Below, piece after piece: positions 63,971 through 64,000 of a stretch of DNA of 64,000 bases. The notes below the pieces were generated by a model that was given only the letters and a program-made list of their open reading frames with translations, had not been told where the DNA came from and ran no database searches. The DNA comes from Bolinopsis microptera (Eukaryota > Ctenophora > Tentaculata > Lobata > Bolinopsidae): the NCBI RefSeq assembly GCF_026151205.1, contig NC_087077.1, forward strand, positions 8,237,983 to 8,301,982. The letters are read 5' to 3'. Positions within the stretch are counted from its first letter, which is position 1. Every line of letters starts with the position of its first letter. Both the position numbers and the translations under genes were made by a program.

Positions 63971-64000
63971 CTGCAAGCGCAACCAATCAATTAACCTGTT

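Overview
The window is animal (metazoan) nuclear DNA. It has long AT-rich introns with GT..AG boundaries, very long dinucleotide microsatellites, non-LTR and Penelope-like reverse transcriptases, and a protein kinase C gene of animal type. No bacterial operon, rRNA or convincing tRNA gene is visible. The species cannot be named from the sequence; the reverse transcriptase families fit an invertebrate, possibly a cnidarian.

Most of the window (54028 down to 2513, minus strand) is one gene for a conventional, calcium- and diacylglycerol-regulated protein kinase C. I rebuilt it exon by exon: 16 coding exons, all splice phases consistent, 1974 coding nucleotides, 657 residues. The order is pseudosubstrate, C1A, C1B, C2, kinase, C-terminal tail, and the calcium-binding, catalytic and three priming-phosphorylation residues are all present. 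Exons 1 and 2 lie near 53.7-54.0 kb. Intron 2 is about 18 kb and intron 8 about 10 kb. The kinase half is compact (2.5-6.8 kb).

The introns hold the mobile DNA. Intron 2 carries an almost full-length CR1/L2-like retrotransposon (ORF1 plus ORF2 with one late frameshift), a Penelope-like reverse transcriptase broken by one in-frame stop, a 0.6 kb foldback element and several minisatellites. Intron 5 holds a 5'-truncated retrotransposon end and a 276-bp tandem duplication. Intron 8 holds a ~3.2 kb terminal-inverted-repeat element with a second element nested inside it. Between the kinase gene and the next gene (54.03-61.26 kb) there is a hAT-type MITE with a perfect 8-bp target duplication, a Harbinger-like MITE, and a cluster of GC-rich palindromic repeats.

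At the right edge (63970 down to 61261, minus strand, 5' end outside the window) is the 3' part of a second multi-exon gene: eight exons in consistent phase, 404 residues visible, family not recognised.

The observations most worth a second look are the nested element with two element-specific repeated words, the two stop-free 3n introns in the kinase tail, the 53-bp near-perfect palindrome capping a palindromic minisatellite, and the Penelope-like element beside a telomere-like tract.
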